A DNA stretch of 64,000 nt from RYN-230 sp963720645 (lineage in GTDB: Bacteria; Actinomycetota; Actinomycetes; Streptosporangiales; Streptosporangiaceae): assembly GCA_963720645.1 (NCBI GenBank), contig CAVRFX010000016.1, positions 186,001-250,000 on the forward strand, given 5' to 3'. The notes under the pieces were generated by a model. That model worked only from the letters and a program-made list of their open reading frames with translations, made no database searches and was not told the DNA's origin. The translations under genes and the position numbers were made by a program. The first letter of the stretch is position 1. The number at the start of each line of letters is the position of its first letter. Positions 18,509-26,781 of the stretch are shown here, in pieces.

Positions 18509-19714
18509 TCACCCATGCGGGTGGGCCCGGGCGCGGGCGCGGCGGCGGAGGTGGTCCAGGACGGCGGTGCCGTCGGGCGTGCCGAACCAGGCGGCGTGGC
18601 CGAGGAGGTAGCCGTCGTAGGCGAGGTCGGTGTTGGCGGGCGAGCTGACCACGTGGGCGAAGTACTCGACCTCGGACAGCGCGTACTCGACGTGCACCAC
18701 CGGGAACACCTCAGGCAGCGCCACGGCCTCGTCCGGGCTGAGCGGGCGGACCGACTCGTAGCCATCCAGGAACGCGTCGATCGCTTCCAGGTCCCCCTCG
18801 GCCCGGCCCGCGTCGTCCAGGTCGAGCCAGGACACCGCGGCCCGCTCCAGCGCCGTGGCCAGGTCATGCACCGCGAAGGTCCGGTTGGCCAGCCCGAAGT
18901 CGAACACGCCGGCCACGACGGCGTCCGGGCCCGGGGTCGTCCAGGTCAGGTTGGACGGGTGCCAGTCCCCGTGCCCCCACTGCCGGGGCAGGGCGGCCAG
19001 CAGCGGCGCTGCCCTCCGGATCGCGGGCAGCACATGGCGGCTGAGATCATCCGGCCACGCCCGGCCGTCCAGATAGGCCGCCAGCCCCGGGCGCAGGCCG
19101 GCCAGCCACTTGACCTCCGCGAGCGGGTCGGCCGCGACGACGATCTCGCAGCCGCTGGTCAGCACGGCGGGGGAGCGGGCCGGCAGCGGGAAGCGGTCCG
19201 CCGCGCCGTGCAGCCGGGCCAGGGCCTCCCCGGCCGCGTATGCGTGGCCCAGGCTGGTGTAGGGGGTCCAGGACACCGCATCCCGGTACAGGTCGAGCCC
19301 CCCGGCCAGCTCGTGCACCTCGTAGACGAAGTCGCCGTGCTGGGTGGCGGTCAACCCGTCCACCGCGCGCAGCACCGCGGGCGCCGGGATGCCCCGGGCC
19401 CGCACGTGGCCGATGAACGCGTGCTCCACGGCGAGCTGTGCCACCGCGCGCACCCGGACGTGGTGCCGCTTGACGAACAGGTCCACGCCACCGCGGCGGA
19501 TCAGCCCCGCCGCCGACATGGGCCGCGGGCTGCGCCAGGTGATCAGCTCCTCGCCGGGGGGCTGGGGGTAGCGGGCCAGCACGGTGTGCACCTCGGCGCC
19601 GGTGAGCGGGCTCCAGTCCGGCACGACCAGCTCCTTGCCCATGCCGTGCACCAGGTCCGCGGGTGCGGACATCCCGATCACCCCGCTCACCGGGTCACCC
19701 CCGGGCAGGTACAC
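18509..19714 (-). CDS. APH-fold small-molecule kinase under TPP riboswitch, probable thiamine-related kinase
   Basis: About 390-400 residues, phosphotransferase enzyme family. The catalytic loop reads WGHGDWHPSNLTW (Asp base and Asn metal ligand), followed by VFDFGLANRTF (DFG-like metal site). The N-lobe has LFVKRHHVRVRA with the likely ATP lysine. APH-fold kinases include thiamine kinase, choline kinase and antibiotic kinases. Here a clear TPP riboswitch lies 30 bases upstream, which argues for phosphorylation of thiamine or a precursor rather than drug resistance. The start is uncertain: GTG 19714, GTG 19693 or ATG 19672 all fit. Specificity is inference from the regulator. Confidence 0.82.
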   Translation of the reverse strand: MYLPGGDPVSGVIGMSAPADLVHGMGKELVVPDWSPLTGAEVHTVLARYPQPPGEELITWRSPRPMSAAGLIRRGGVDLFVKRHHVRVRAVAQLAVEHAFIGHVRARGIPAPAVLRAVDGLTATQHGDFVYEVHELAGGLDLYRDAVSWTPYTSLGHAYAAGEALARLHGAADRFPLPARSPAVLTSGCEIVVAADPLAEVKWLAGLRPGLAAYLDGRAWPDDLSRHVLPAIRRAAPLLAALPRQWGHGDWHPSNLTWTTPGPDAVVAGVFDFGLANRTFAVHDLATALERAAVSWLDLDDAGRAEGDLEAIDAFLDGYESVRPLSPDEAVALPEVFPVVHVEYALSEVEYFAHVVSSPANTDLAYDGYLLGHAAWFGTPDGTAVLDHLRRRARARAHPHG

Positions 19715-19744
19715 GCAGCAGGCACAGTGGCGAGAGCCACAGGA

Positions 19745-19842
19745 TCCTCCCTACGCCGGCATTACCCGGTCAGGTTCAGACGGTCGGTGGCGCGTGACCC
19801 GGCGGGCCAGCCACCCTCTCAGCCCGGTCAGCCCGAGCTCCC
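19745..19842 (-). promoter_or_regulatory. TPP (thiamine pyrophosphate) riboswitch, THI element
   Basis: Read on the minus strand, the element starts GGGAGCTCGGGCTGACC, contains the invariant CTGAGA (19817-19822), then CTGAACCTGACC, then GGTAATGCCGGCGTAGGGAG. These are the conserved pyrimidine- and pyrophosphate-sensing elements in the right order and spacing. A variable P3 arm lies between. It ends 30 bases before the kinase gene, and GTGGCTCTCGCCAC just after it can form a small hairpin. In actinomycetes such elements usually block translation or transcription when TPP is high. Confidence 0.93.
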
Positions 19843-19857
19843 GTGTGTGGCTCGATG

Positions 19858-20865
19858 CTACCTCTGGGCTGCGGGGCCCTGCTGCAGCCCGTCGCCGTGC
19901 TCGAGGATCTCCGCCGCCCCCCGGGCGACGCAGCGCAGCGGGTCGTCCACGACCACGGCCGCGATGCCGGTGGCCGCCTCGATCCGGTCGGCCAGGCCGG
20001 GCAGCAGCGCGCCGCCCCCGGCCAGCCGGATCTTCCCCCGGACCACGTCCCCGGCCAGGTTGGGCGGGATGTCGGAGAGCATCTCCTCCACGCAGTCCAC
20101 GATCGCGATGACGATATGCTCCAGCGCCCGGGCCACCAGCCACGCGGGCACCTGCTCGACCCGGGGCGTACGGCGCGCCGCATCCACCCCCACCGCTTCC
20201 ATCGACCCGGTCGCGTCGCCGTCCAGGCCGAGCGTGGTCTTCAGGCTGCGGGCCGCGTTGCGGCCCAGCAGCAGGCCGAGTTCAGCCTTGACCGCGCTCA
20301 CGATCGCGTCGTCCATGGCGTTGCCGCCGACCCGCAGTGACCGGGCCCGGACGATCTGGCCGCCGGCCACGACCGCCGACTCCGTGGTGCCGCCGCCCAC
20401 GTCCACGATGAACGCCCCGGCGCCCTGGGCCAGGTCGAATCCGGCGCCCGCCGCGGCGGCGATCGGCTCGTCGACCAGCTGGAGTGTGCAGCGCGGCCGG
20501 ATCACGCTGAGCGCGGCGGCCAGAGACCGCCGCTCCACCCAGGTAGCGCCGCCGGGCACGCATACGACCGCCGCCGTCCGCAGCAGCCCGCGGCGCAGCC
20601 GGGCGCGGCGCACGAAGCCCTGGAGCATGGCCGACGCTGCCTCCAGGTCCGCGATCACCCCGTCGCGCAGTGGGTGGAGCACCTCGATGCCCTGTGGTTC
20701 CTTGTCGGCCAGGGCGTCCGCGGCCGCGCCGACGGCAGCTACCCGCCCGGTCGTCCGGTCCAGCGCGATGGCCGACGGCTCGTCAATGACCAGACCACGG
20801 CCGGCGACTGAAACCAGGGTGTTGACCGTACCCAGGTCGATCGCCACACCCGACCGGAACCGCAT
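19858..20865 (-). CDS. mreB: MreB-like actin-family protein
   Basis: 335 residues, close to normal MreB length. The phosphate-1 loop is AIDLGTVNTLV, phosphate-2 is FIVDVGGGTTESAVV, and the adenosine motif is IRLAGGGALLPGLADRI. MreB forms membrane-bound filaments that guide wall synthesis; in actinomycetes, copies act in spore-wall assembly. It is a stand-alone gene, not next to mreC or mreD, so it may be an extra MreB/Mbl-type paralogue. A D,D-carboxypeptidase lies directly upstream on the same strand, a related function. ATG 20865 is preceded by GGGGCAAGGGCGGC. Confidence 0.85.
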   Translation of the reverse strand: MRFRSGVAIDLGTVNTLVSVAGRGLVIDEPSAIALDRTTGRVAAVGAAADALADKEPQGIEVLHPLRDGVIADLEAASAMLQGFVRRARLRRGLLRTAAVVCVPGGATWVERRSLAAALSVIRPRCTLQLVDEPIAAAAGAGFDLAQGAGAFIVDVGGGTTESAVVAGGQIVRARSLRVGGNAMDDAIVSAVKAELGLLLGRNAARSLKTTLGLDGDATGSMEAVGVDAARRTPRVEQVPAWLVARALEHIVIAIVDCVEEMLSDIPPNLAGDVVRGKIRLAGGGALLPGLADRIEAATGIAAVVVDDPLRCVARGAAEILEHGDGLQQGPAAQR

Positions 20866-20998
20866 GAGAGCCGCCCTTGCCCCGAAATGCCGTCAGCTAC
20901 CCCAAGTATTGCGTCCCTCCGACGGCGTGCGGTTGCGGAGTAGCGCACAGGCCGCCGCCAGCGAATGGAATCTAGCCGGATGAACGCCGCCTTGCAGG

Positions 20999-21939
20999 CT
21001 AAACGTGCCTGAAGCCCCAGTCCAGAATCTTTGTGGCATCGCTGAACGCGGCCATGTCGTTGAGCCGCGAGCTGTGCAGGACCACGCCGAGGAGCGTGTG
21101 GCCGTTCTCGTGCGCCTCGAACAGCAGGCAGTACCCCGCCGCCGCGGTCGAGCCGGTCTTGATCCCGATCGTGCCCGGGTAGTCGCGGAGCAGCATGTTG
21201 GTGGTCCGCCACACGTAGGCGTGGTGCCGCGGGCTCGCGGCCAGGCGGTAGGACCGCTGGTCCACGACCGAGCGCAGCACCGGGTACCGCATGGCCGCCC
21301 GGCCCAGTGCGATCAGGTCCCGCGGGGTGGAGTAGGTGGACGTCTCGGTGGGCCAGGGCAGCCCGTCGAAGTTCGAGAAGTGGGTGTGGGCCAGGCCCAT
21401 GCGCTGGGCCGTGGCGTTCATCTTGGCGATGAACGCCGTCCAGCCCGGCCCGTACGACTTGGCCAGCGCGTACGCCGCGTCGCAGCCAGACGGCAGCAGC
21501 ATGGCCTCCAGCAGTTCGCGCGCGGTCAGGAAGTCCCCGGGGCGCAGGCCGGCGTTGCTGGCGTCGTACTTGCGGTCGTAGGGGATGACGCCCTTCGGGA
21601 CCTCGATCCGCCGGTGCAGGTCACCGGCCTGGAGCACCACGATCGCGGTCATCACCTTGGTGATGCTGCCCATCGGCCGCTCGGTATTCATGCCCCGGCT
21701 CCACATCACCGTGCCGGTGGCCGCGTCAACCAGTGCGCCGCCCTCGGCCTGCACGCCGCGGGGGGCGCGGACCAGCGCGGCGGCGGCGGGAGCGGCCCGG
21801 CCCGCGGTGCGGGCCGGGATGGTGACGGCGGCCGGGCCAGGCCAGCAGTGCCCGCTTGCGCGGCCGGGGCGGCCGCGATCGGTGCCAGGAGCAGCGCCCC
21901 GGCCAGGGCGAGGGCGCTGAAACGGGCAGCCAGGTGCAT
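20999..21939 (-). CDS. D-alanyl-D-alanine carboxypeptidase, peptidase S11 (one frameshift)
   Basis: About 312 residues reconstructed. The signal peptide (ALALAGALLLAPIAAAPAAQA) follows ATG 21939 and an AGGAG site, then the frame changes near 21850 into the mature domain. Active-site motifs: SxxK as GSITKVM, and KTG as IGIKTGST. The SxN position reads SGC (LLPSGCDAAYALA) where most family members have Asn; this variant is known to me in some actinobacterial S11 proteins, but I cannot verify it here. It trims the terminal D-Ala from peptidoglycan stem peptides outside the membrane. Same strand as mreB, 133 bases apart. Confidence 0.85.
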
Positions 21940-22123
21940 GGCACTCCTGTCGGTCGAACACCGGCCGGTAGGGATGGCAGGCCGCGCAGCGGCACGGGCG
22001 CGGGCCGCGGTCCCTTCGAAGCCTGGCAGCAACGACCAGTCACATCAAGCCCGATCCCGGGACCCGTGGCCGAGTTCTGGCCGGGACGTTACAGGATGTT
22101 GCGGTCCGGCCGGTTTGTCAGGC

Positions 22124-22669
22124 TCAGCGCGCCCGGGCGGCCCGGCGGGTCCGGTAGGCGGCCACGTTGACCCGGTTCGCGCACGCGGTGCCGCAGAACC
22201 GCCGCGACCGGTTCTTGGACAGGTCAACGTGGACGTTGTCACAGTCCTCCGCGGCGCAGCGGCGCAGCCGGCCCAGCTGCCCGGTGCGGATCACGTCGGT
22301 GAACGCCATCGCCGCGTCAACCGCGATCCGGTCGGCCAGCGGGGCGTCGGGAGACGTGGCGTGCAGGTGATAGTCCCAGCCGTCGTGCTTGACCAGCTGC
22401 GGCAGCGCACCGGCCTCCCGCAGCAGGGCGTTGACCAGGGCCGCGGCCTCGTCTTCGGGCAGCTCCCAGAGCCGGGCCAGGCGGGGCCGCAGGCTCCGGA
22501 CCGCGTCCAGCTCGGCCCGGTCCCTGGTGCGTTCCCCGGTCCAGCGCCAGTCGGTGACGAAGCGGTCGAGGGCGGCCTCGTCCGGCAGGCCCTCGGCGCC
22601 GCCGCGCCCGGTATTGACCAGTGCGGCTGTCGCGGCCAGGGAGACCTCGGTGTCATGAGCAAAAAGCAC
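22124..22669 (-). CDS. CGNR zinc-finger regulator with ABATE domain
   Basis: 181 residues from GTG 22669, chosen because AAAGGGG lies seven bases upstream. The N-terminal ABATE domain (stress-induced regulator-like) includes LAATAALVNTG. The C-terminus is a CGNR zinc finger: CAAEDCDNVHVDLSKNRSRR then FCGTACANRVNVAAYR, with four cysteines as metal ligands. Such proteins are putative transcription factors widespread in actinomycetes. It is divergent from an EamA exporter across a 130-base gap containing an inverted repeat, suggesting it controls both. Confidence 0.9.
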   Translation of the reverse strand: MLFAHDTEVSLAATAALVNTGRGGAEGLPDEAALDRFVTDWRWTGERTRDRAELDAVRSLRPRLARLWELPEDEAAALVNALLREAGALPQLVKHDGWDYHLHATSPDAPLADRIAVDAAMAFTDVIRTGQLGRLRRCAAEDCDNVHVDLSKNRSRRFCGTACANRVNVAAYRTRRAARAR

Positions 22670-22705
22670 CTTGACCCCTTTCACCGGGGGCGGCTAGTGT
22701 CATCA

Positions 22706-22731
22706 GTGTAAAGGCAGTTTGCTGCTTACAC
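22706..22731. promoter_or_regulatory. Inverted repeat between CGNR regulator and EamA exporter
   Basis: GTGTAA (22706-22711) and TTACAC (22726-22731) are perfect inverted arms around GGCAG/CTGC inner arms, in the AT-richest part of this divergent intergenic region. This is the form and place of a dimeric regulator operator. Which protein binds is inference. Confidence 0.5.
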
Positions 22732-22800
22732 ATCGTCCGTGGGCGGAGACCGCCGCCCCGACCTCACCCCTCCGCCCGGATCGTGCCCTGGAGTGCCGCC

Positions 22801-24057
22801 GTGACTTCCGCCCAGCCTCGTGCCCTGCCCCGTCCCGTGCGCGGCGGTGGCGATGCCCGCATGCGCGGCGGCGGCCGTCCCGTGCGCGGCGGGGGCCGTC
22901 CCGTGCGCGGCGGCGGCCGTCCCGTGCGCGGCGGTGACGGCGGGACGGGCCGGGTCCGGCGGGAGAGCGCCGGGCTGTCCCTCGGCATCCTGTCCGCGGC
23001 GGCCTTCGGGACGTCCGGGGCCTTCGCCGCATCGCTCATCGGTGCCGGGTGGAGCCCCGCCGCGGCAGTACTCGCCCGGATCACCCTGGCCGCGGTGATG
23101 CTCACCATCCCCGCCCTGGTGCAGTTGCGCGGCCGCTGGCCGGCGCTGCGCCGGGCCGCGCCGCGGGTGACCGTCTACGGCCTGGCCGGTGTGGCCGGCT
23201 GCCAGCTGTTCTACTTCAACGCGGTGGCCCGGATGCCGGTCGGCGTGGCCCTGCTGCTGGAATACCTCGGCACCGTGCTGGTGGTCGGCTGGCTGTGGCT
23301 GCGGCACGGCCAGCGGCCGCGGCGGCTGACCGTGGCCGGTGCGGTCGCCTCGATCGCGGGGCTGATCCTGGTGCTGAACCTGACCGGCACCGCGGGGATC
23401 AGCCCGGTCGGCGTGATGTGGGGGCTGCTCGCCGCCGTGGCCCTGGCCATCTACTTCCTGCTCTCGGCCGCGACGGACGCCGAGCCGCTGCCGCCCATCG
23501 TCATGGCCTGGGCCGGGATGTGCGTCGGCGCCGTGGTCCTGGGCCTGTGCGGCGTGATCGGCATCCTGCCCATGACGGCCAGCACCCGCCCGGTCAACTT
23601 CCTCCATCACCAGGTCAGCTGGACCGTGCCGGTGCTCGGGCTGTCGCTGGTGGCGGCCGTGATCGCCTACGTGGCGGGGATCGGGGCGGCCCGGCGGCTC
23701 GGTGCGAAGCTGGCCTCGTTCATCGGCATGGCCGAGGTGCTGTTCGCGATCGCGTTCGCGTGGCTGCTGCTGGGCCAGCTACCGTCGGCGATCCAGTTCC
23801 TGGGCGGCGCTTTCATCCTGGCCGGGGTCACCCTGGTCCGGGTGAACGAACTGCGGGGGCCCGATCACGTCGTCGAGAAAGCTGAGCGTGGCCGCGGTGG
23901 TAGCGCGGCGCCAGGCGAGCAGCGTCGCCTCGAACCCGTCCCGCAGCGGCCGTTCCGCCCGGACGGCCCGGGCGATGGGCTCCAGGGCAGCCCGCTGCCG
24001 GCGGAGCAGATCCGTGGGGTCTCGACCGGCGCGGTCGAGCAGGGCCAGCTTGAGTAG
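22801..24057 (+). CDS. EamA-family (DMT) exporter with Arg/Gly-repeat N-terminus
   Basis: About 418 residues. Ten hydrophobic helices from LSLGILSAAAFGTSGAF to FLGGAFILAGVTLVRV form two EamA repeats; these carriers export amino acids or metabolites. GTG 22801 follows GGAG. Two oddities: the first 50 residues contain GGGRPVR repeated from 21-bp DNA units, giving a strongly basic RGG-like cytosolic tail; and after LVRVNELR the frame continues about 60 residues antisense to the PadR gene. The true C-terminus is probably near base 23865, so the tail suggests a lost stop. Confidence 0.82.
   Translation: MTSAQPRALPRPVRGGGDARMRGGGRPVRGGGRPVRGGGRPVRGGDGGTGRVRRESAGLSLGILSAAAFGTSGAFAASLIGAGWSPAAAVLARITLAAVMLTIPALVQLRGRWPALRRAAPRVTVYGLAGVAGCQLFYFNAVARMPVGVALLLEYLGTVLVVGWLWLRHGQRPRRLTVAGAVASIAGLILVLNLTGTAGISPVGVMWGLLAAVALAIYFLLSAATDAEPLPPIVMAWAGMCVGAVVLGLCGVIGILPMTASTRPVNFLHHQVSWTVPVLGLSLVAAVIAYVAGIGAARRLGAKLASFIGMAEVLFAIAFAWLLLGQLPSAIQFLGGAFILAGVTLVRVNELRGPDHVVEKAERGRGGSAAPGEQRRLEPVPQRPFRPDGPGDGLQGSPLPAEQIRGVSTGAVEQGQLE
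22861..22938 (+). repeat. 21-bp tandem repeats encoding GGGRPVR
   Basis: Units at 22861-22881, 22882-22902 and 22903-22923 plus a partial fourth (22924 onward), near-identical (GTGCGCGGCGGCGGCCGTCCC). They keep the frame and encode an Arg/Gly-rich stretch in the exporter's N-terminus. Confidence 0.88.
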
Positions 24058-24213
24058 CAGATGGGACCGGACATCCCGGACGTGCTCGACCGGGGTGTCC
24101 AGCCACTCCGCCGCCAGCCGCCGTCCTTCCGGGGTCACCGCGTAGAGGGTGCGTTGCGGGCCCCGGCCGGACTCGACCGCGTCCTGGGTCAGCAGCCCGG
24201 CGTCCAGCAGCGT
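23779..24213 (-). pseudogene. PadR-family regulator, 5'-truncated
   Basis: The frame carries the end of the winged helix (LLDAGLLTQDAVESGRGPQRTL then YAVTPEGRRLAAEWL) and the PadR C-terminal helical domain (VRSHLLLKLALL; ALEPIARAVRAE; LSFLDDVI). The first 40-45 residues, with the recognition helices, are missing: upstream of about 24213 the DNA belongs to an unrelated plus-strand fragment. The 3' end is antisense to the EamA gene for 279 bases. Likely a non-functional remnant at a recombination junction. Confidence 0.72.
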
Positions 24214-24217
24214 AGCC

Positions 24218-24394
24218 CGGCACGCGGCCGGCGAGCGCGCCGCGCAGGTGGCCGCCCGGCTCGGTTACGACAGCATCGGCCGTTACCTGCGCGAACGCCG
24301 GGCGGCTGGCTGGACGTGGCGGGCCATGGCCGCCGAGTCGGGGCAGCCCGAGTCGTGGCTGCGCCGCCAGGCCGCCCGGAACACGGGGCGCTGA
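24218..24394 (+). pseudogene. C-terminal fragment of an uncharacterised helix-turn-helix-like protein
   Basis: About 58 residues of protein-like sequence: VAARLGYDSIGRYLRERR then AAGWTWRAMAAESGQPESWL and a basic end. It begins abruptly at the PadR junction with no start codon or ribosome site of its own. The Trp-rich helix pair resembles small DNA-binding C-terminal domains, but no family is named. It ends cleanly at TGA 24392-24394. Confidence 0.5.
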
Positions 24395-24507
24395 GCGCCG
24401 CCGCGGACGCCCGGAGAGGGCCCACGGGCTGCGAGGGCCCGGGGCCCGGGCCGCTGCACCCGGCCCCTGCGCCGCGCCCGGCCTACGTGGGTGGGACGGC
24501 ATCGACC

Positions 24508-24618
24508 GGTGTAGTTGTTGAGGACCTCGTGGCCCATCTCGCGGCCCCAGCCGGACGCTGTACCCGCCGAACGGCAGCCCCGCGTCGAACACGTGTAGCA
24601 GTGGATCCAGGCCGAGCG
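24508..24618 (-). pseudogene. Aldehyde dehydrogenase C-terminal remnant
   Basis: On the minus strand three short pieces in two frames join to the C-terminal signature of NAD-dependent aldehyde dehydrogenases: WIHCY, then VFDAGLPFGGY, then SGWGREMGHEVLNNYT. Family members read WINCYNVFDAALPFGGYKQSGWGRE at this point. About 35 codons remain, with two compensating one-base indels; nothing upstream or downstream matches. A gene relic in the broken 23.8-27.2 kb zone. Confidence 0.78.
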
Positions 24619-24726
24619 GGGGGCTGCCGTCGCCCGATCACCACTGGGCACGTCCGCGGGGGCGCGGGAAGATTCTGGTGCATGGCGTCATGCTGTCACG
24701 CGGCCGGGTCGTGGCAGCATGGGCGG

Positions 24727-25631
24727 ATGCGAGTGCTGCGCACCCCTGAGGACCGGTTTGCGGACCTGCCGGATTTCCCGTACCCCGCGCGTTACGCGCC
24801 GGTCGGCGGGGTGCGGCTGGCGTACGTGGAAGCGGGCCCGCCTGACGGCGAGCCCGTGCTCCTCCTGCACGGCGAGCCGAGCTGGTCGTTCCTGTACCGG
24901 ACCGTGATGGCGGTACTCGCCGACGCGGGGCTGCGCGCCATCGCCCCTGACCTGGCCGGGTTCGGGCGGTCGGACAAGCCCATGAACGTCAGTGACACAG
25001 CTACGCGCGGCACGTGGAATGGATCCGCGCACTCGCGTTCGACCGGCTGGACCTGCACGGCGTGACGCTCGTCGGGCAGGACTGGGGCGGGCTCATCGGG
25101 CTGCGGCTCGCGGCCGAGCACCCCGGCCGCTTCGCCCGAGTGGTGGCGGCCAACACCGGGCTGCCCACCGGGGATCAGCCGATGCCCGAGGTCTGGCTGC
25201 GGTTCCGTGAGGTGGTCCGGACCGCGCCGGCGCTCAGCGTGTCCCGGCTGGTGCAGTCGGGCTGCCAGACCACGCTGCCGCCTGAGGTGCTGGCCGCGTA
25301 CGACGCGCCCTTCCCGGACCGGGGCTTCGCCGCGGGAGTGCGGGCGATGCCGGGGCTGGTGCCCACCACGCCCGATGATCCGGCCTCGGACGCCAACCGA
25401 GCCGCCTGGCAGCAGCTCGCCGCCTGGGACAAGCCGTTCCTGGTGGCGTTCAGCGACCGCGATCCGATCACGGGCGCGATGGGCCCCATGCTGAAGCGGG
25501 CCGTCCCGGGGGCAGCGGGCCTGGATCACCCGGTGCTCGCGGGAGCGGGCCATTTCCTTCAGGAGGACGCCGGTGAACAGCTCGGCCAGGTGATCGCCGA
25601 CTTCATCCGGGCGACGCCGGTGCCCGGATGA
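24727..25631 (+). CDS. Haloalkane dehalogenase-like alpha/beta hydrolase (one frameshift)
   Basis: About 300 residues reconstructed. LLLHGEPSWSFLYR (residues 45-58) is the HGxP oxyanion loop of haloalkane dehalogenases; the nucleophile is the Asp in LVGQDWGGLIGLRLA, where the Trp after Asp is the halide-binding residue and separates this family from ordinary serine hydrolases; the base is the His in GAGHFLQED. It would hydrolyse carbon-halogen bonds. The frame changes near 25000 (DTA to SYARHVEW), one base. ATG 24727 starts a clean N-terminus. Isolated gene. Confidence 0.85.
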
Positions 25632-25823
25632 CCCGCCGCGCCGGCCCGTGATTTTCCTCCCTAACGGTCCGTCCGGAACCATCCCGGCGCGCCGGCCGCA
25701 GGAGGACGCGGCCGGTGCCCGCCTGTCCGGGATTGTCCGGCCTTTGACCGGGTACCCCGGATGTGGGGGTTGCCCGGCGAGAGTAGTACCTGCATATTAG
25801 GGCCCTCGGGAGGAACTGCCACG

Positions 25824-25973
25824 ATGCTCGGCCTCACCTGCGAGAAGGCAGGCTGCGGGAAACCGCTGCTGACCTGCCGCGCCTGCCGTGGCCGGCCCGG
25901 CAGGGAATGCTGCCCGTGCATCACCACCGGCATGGTGTGCACGGAGCACGCCGGCCGATGGCGAGGCCGATGA
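25824..25973 (+). CDS. Small cysteine-rich, probable zinc-binding protein, 49 residues
   Basis: ATG 25824 follows GGGAGGA at ten bases. Metal-ligand-like spacing: CEKAGC, CRACRG, ECCPC and CTEH, eight cysteines and one histidine in 49 residues. This looks like a compact zinc ribbon or double knuckle, or a small redox protein. No family recognised. It ends 27 bases before the next gene on the same strand and may be its operon partner. Confidence 0.62.
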   Translation: MLGLTCEKAGCGKPLLTCRACRGRPGRECCPCITTGMVCTEHAGRWRGR

Positions 25974-26000
25974 CCTAAGTGCTACCCTGGGGGGGTTGGA

Positions 26001-26777
26001 ATGGGATTATTCAGCAAGGACGAGCGCCTGCCCGCGACCGCGGCGGAGCTGCCCGTCCCGGGTCCGGGGCTTACCTTAACCAGCGCGCTCGATCAGGATG
26101 GGTGCCTGCGGGCGCTAGACCGGACACTGCTGACGTTCCGCGTGCCGGAGTACACCCACCTGCCCACGTTCACGGAGGCCGCTGGGCCTGGAACGGGGAG
26201 CCGGGTCACGCCCCGCAGAAGGTGGTCATCTGCATTGACCGTGCGGGGGATTATCTGCTCGTGGCGTTCTGGCCGGACCCCCGTGGCTGCCGCATCGGCC
26301 TCCTCCCGCTGGGCGGCGACCACGCAGCCAGGCCAGTTGGAATGCTCGATGCTCGCCGCCTGGCGGCTGCGCGACCAGTCCCTGTCCATGCCGGCGGGCG
26401 ACCTCGCGGCGGGGCTGATCAGGCTCGTCCCGCCCGTCCTGCCCCCTGGCTGGGTGGCGGAGATCGTGTCCGCGGCCGGATACCGGCCCACCCGGCGGAA
26501 CATCCAGATTGCCGCGCGGGCCGCCGGGAGCCTGTTCCTGGGCCGGGCCGAGCTGTTCATCGGGCACCAGGATCCCCGTGCGGCCCGGCGTTTCGTGCGG
26601 CGGCACTCACGACGGCAGCCGATGAACGAGACGGCCCTCCAGGAGATCATCGACGATCTGGCCGGTACGGGCCCCGGGGTGCTGGCCCACCTGCAGTGGC
26701 TGCCGGTGCGCGCCCGGGCCATGATGCTGGAGCACGTCCAGGATCGGGACACCTTCTGGGGCGACCTCGACCGCTGA
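26001..26777 (+). CDS. Uncharacterised protein with two compensating frameshifts
   Basis: 258 codons. The first 55 and last 140 residues are protein-like (ALDRTLLTFRVPEYTHLPTF; AAGYRPTRRNIQIAARAAG; ETALQEIIDDLAG), but residues about 60-110 are Ser/Arg noise in this frame. The +2 frame there reads RWAWNGEPGHAPQKVVICID then YLLVAFWPDPRGCRIGLLPL. So one indel near 26180 and one near 26320 disrupt the middle. It is soluble and ends in an acidic DTFWGDLDR. Function unknown. A ribosome site (GGGGGGGTTGG) is weak. Confidence 0.6.
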   Translation: MGLFSKDERLPATAAELPVPGPGLTLTSALDQDGCLRALDRTLLTFRVPEYTHLPTFTEAAGPGTGSRVTPRRRWSSALTVRGIICSWRSGRTPVAAASASSRWAATTQPGQLECSMLAAWRLRDQSLSMPAGDLAAGLIRLVPPVLPPGWVAEIVSAAGYRPTRRNIQIAARAAGSLFLGRAELFIGHQDPRAARRFVRRHSRRQPMNETALQEIIDDLAGTGPGVLAHLQWLPVRARAMMLEHVQDRDTFWGDLDR

Positions 26778-26781
26778 CGCG

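Noticed and set aside
18509..19714. Aminoglycoside resistance gene
   Set aside because: APH fold alone is not specific, and the TPP riboswitch points to vitamin metabolism.
18488..20983. 831-codon plus-strand open frame
   Set aside because: Antisense to the kinase, riboswitch and mreB; composition is Arg/Pro/Gly/Ser-rich with no domain, a typical shadow in high-GC DNA.
21005..22711. 568-codon plus-strand open frame
   Set aside because: Antisense to the D,D-carboxypeptidase and CGNR genes, both well supported.
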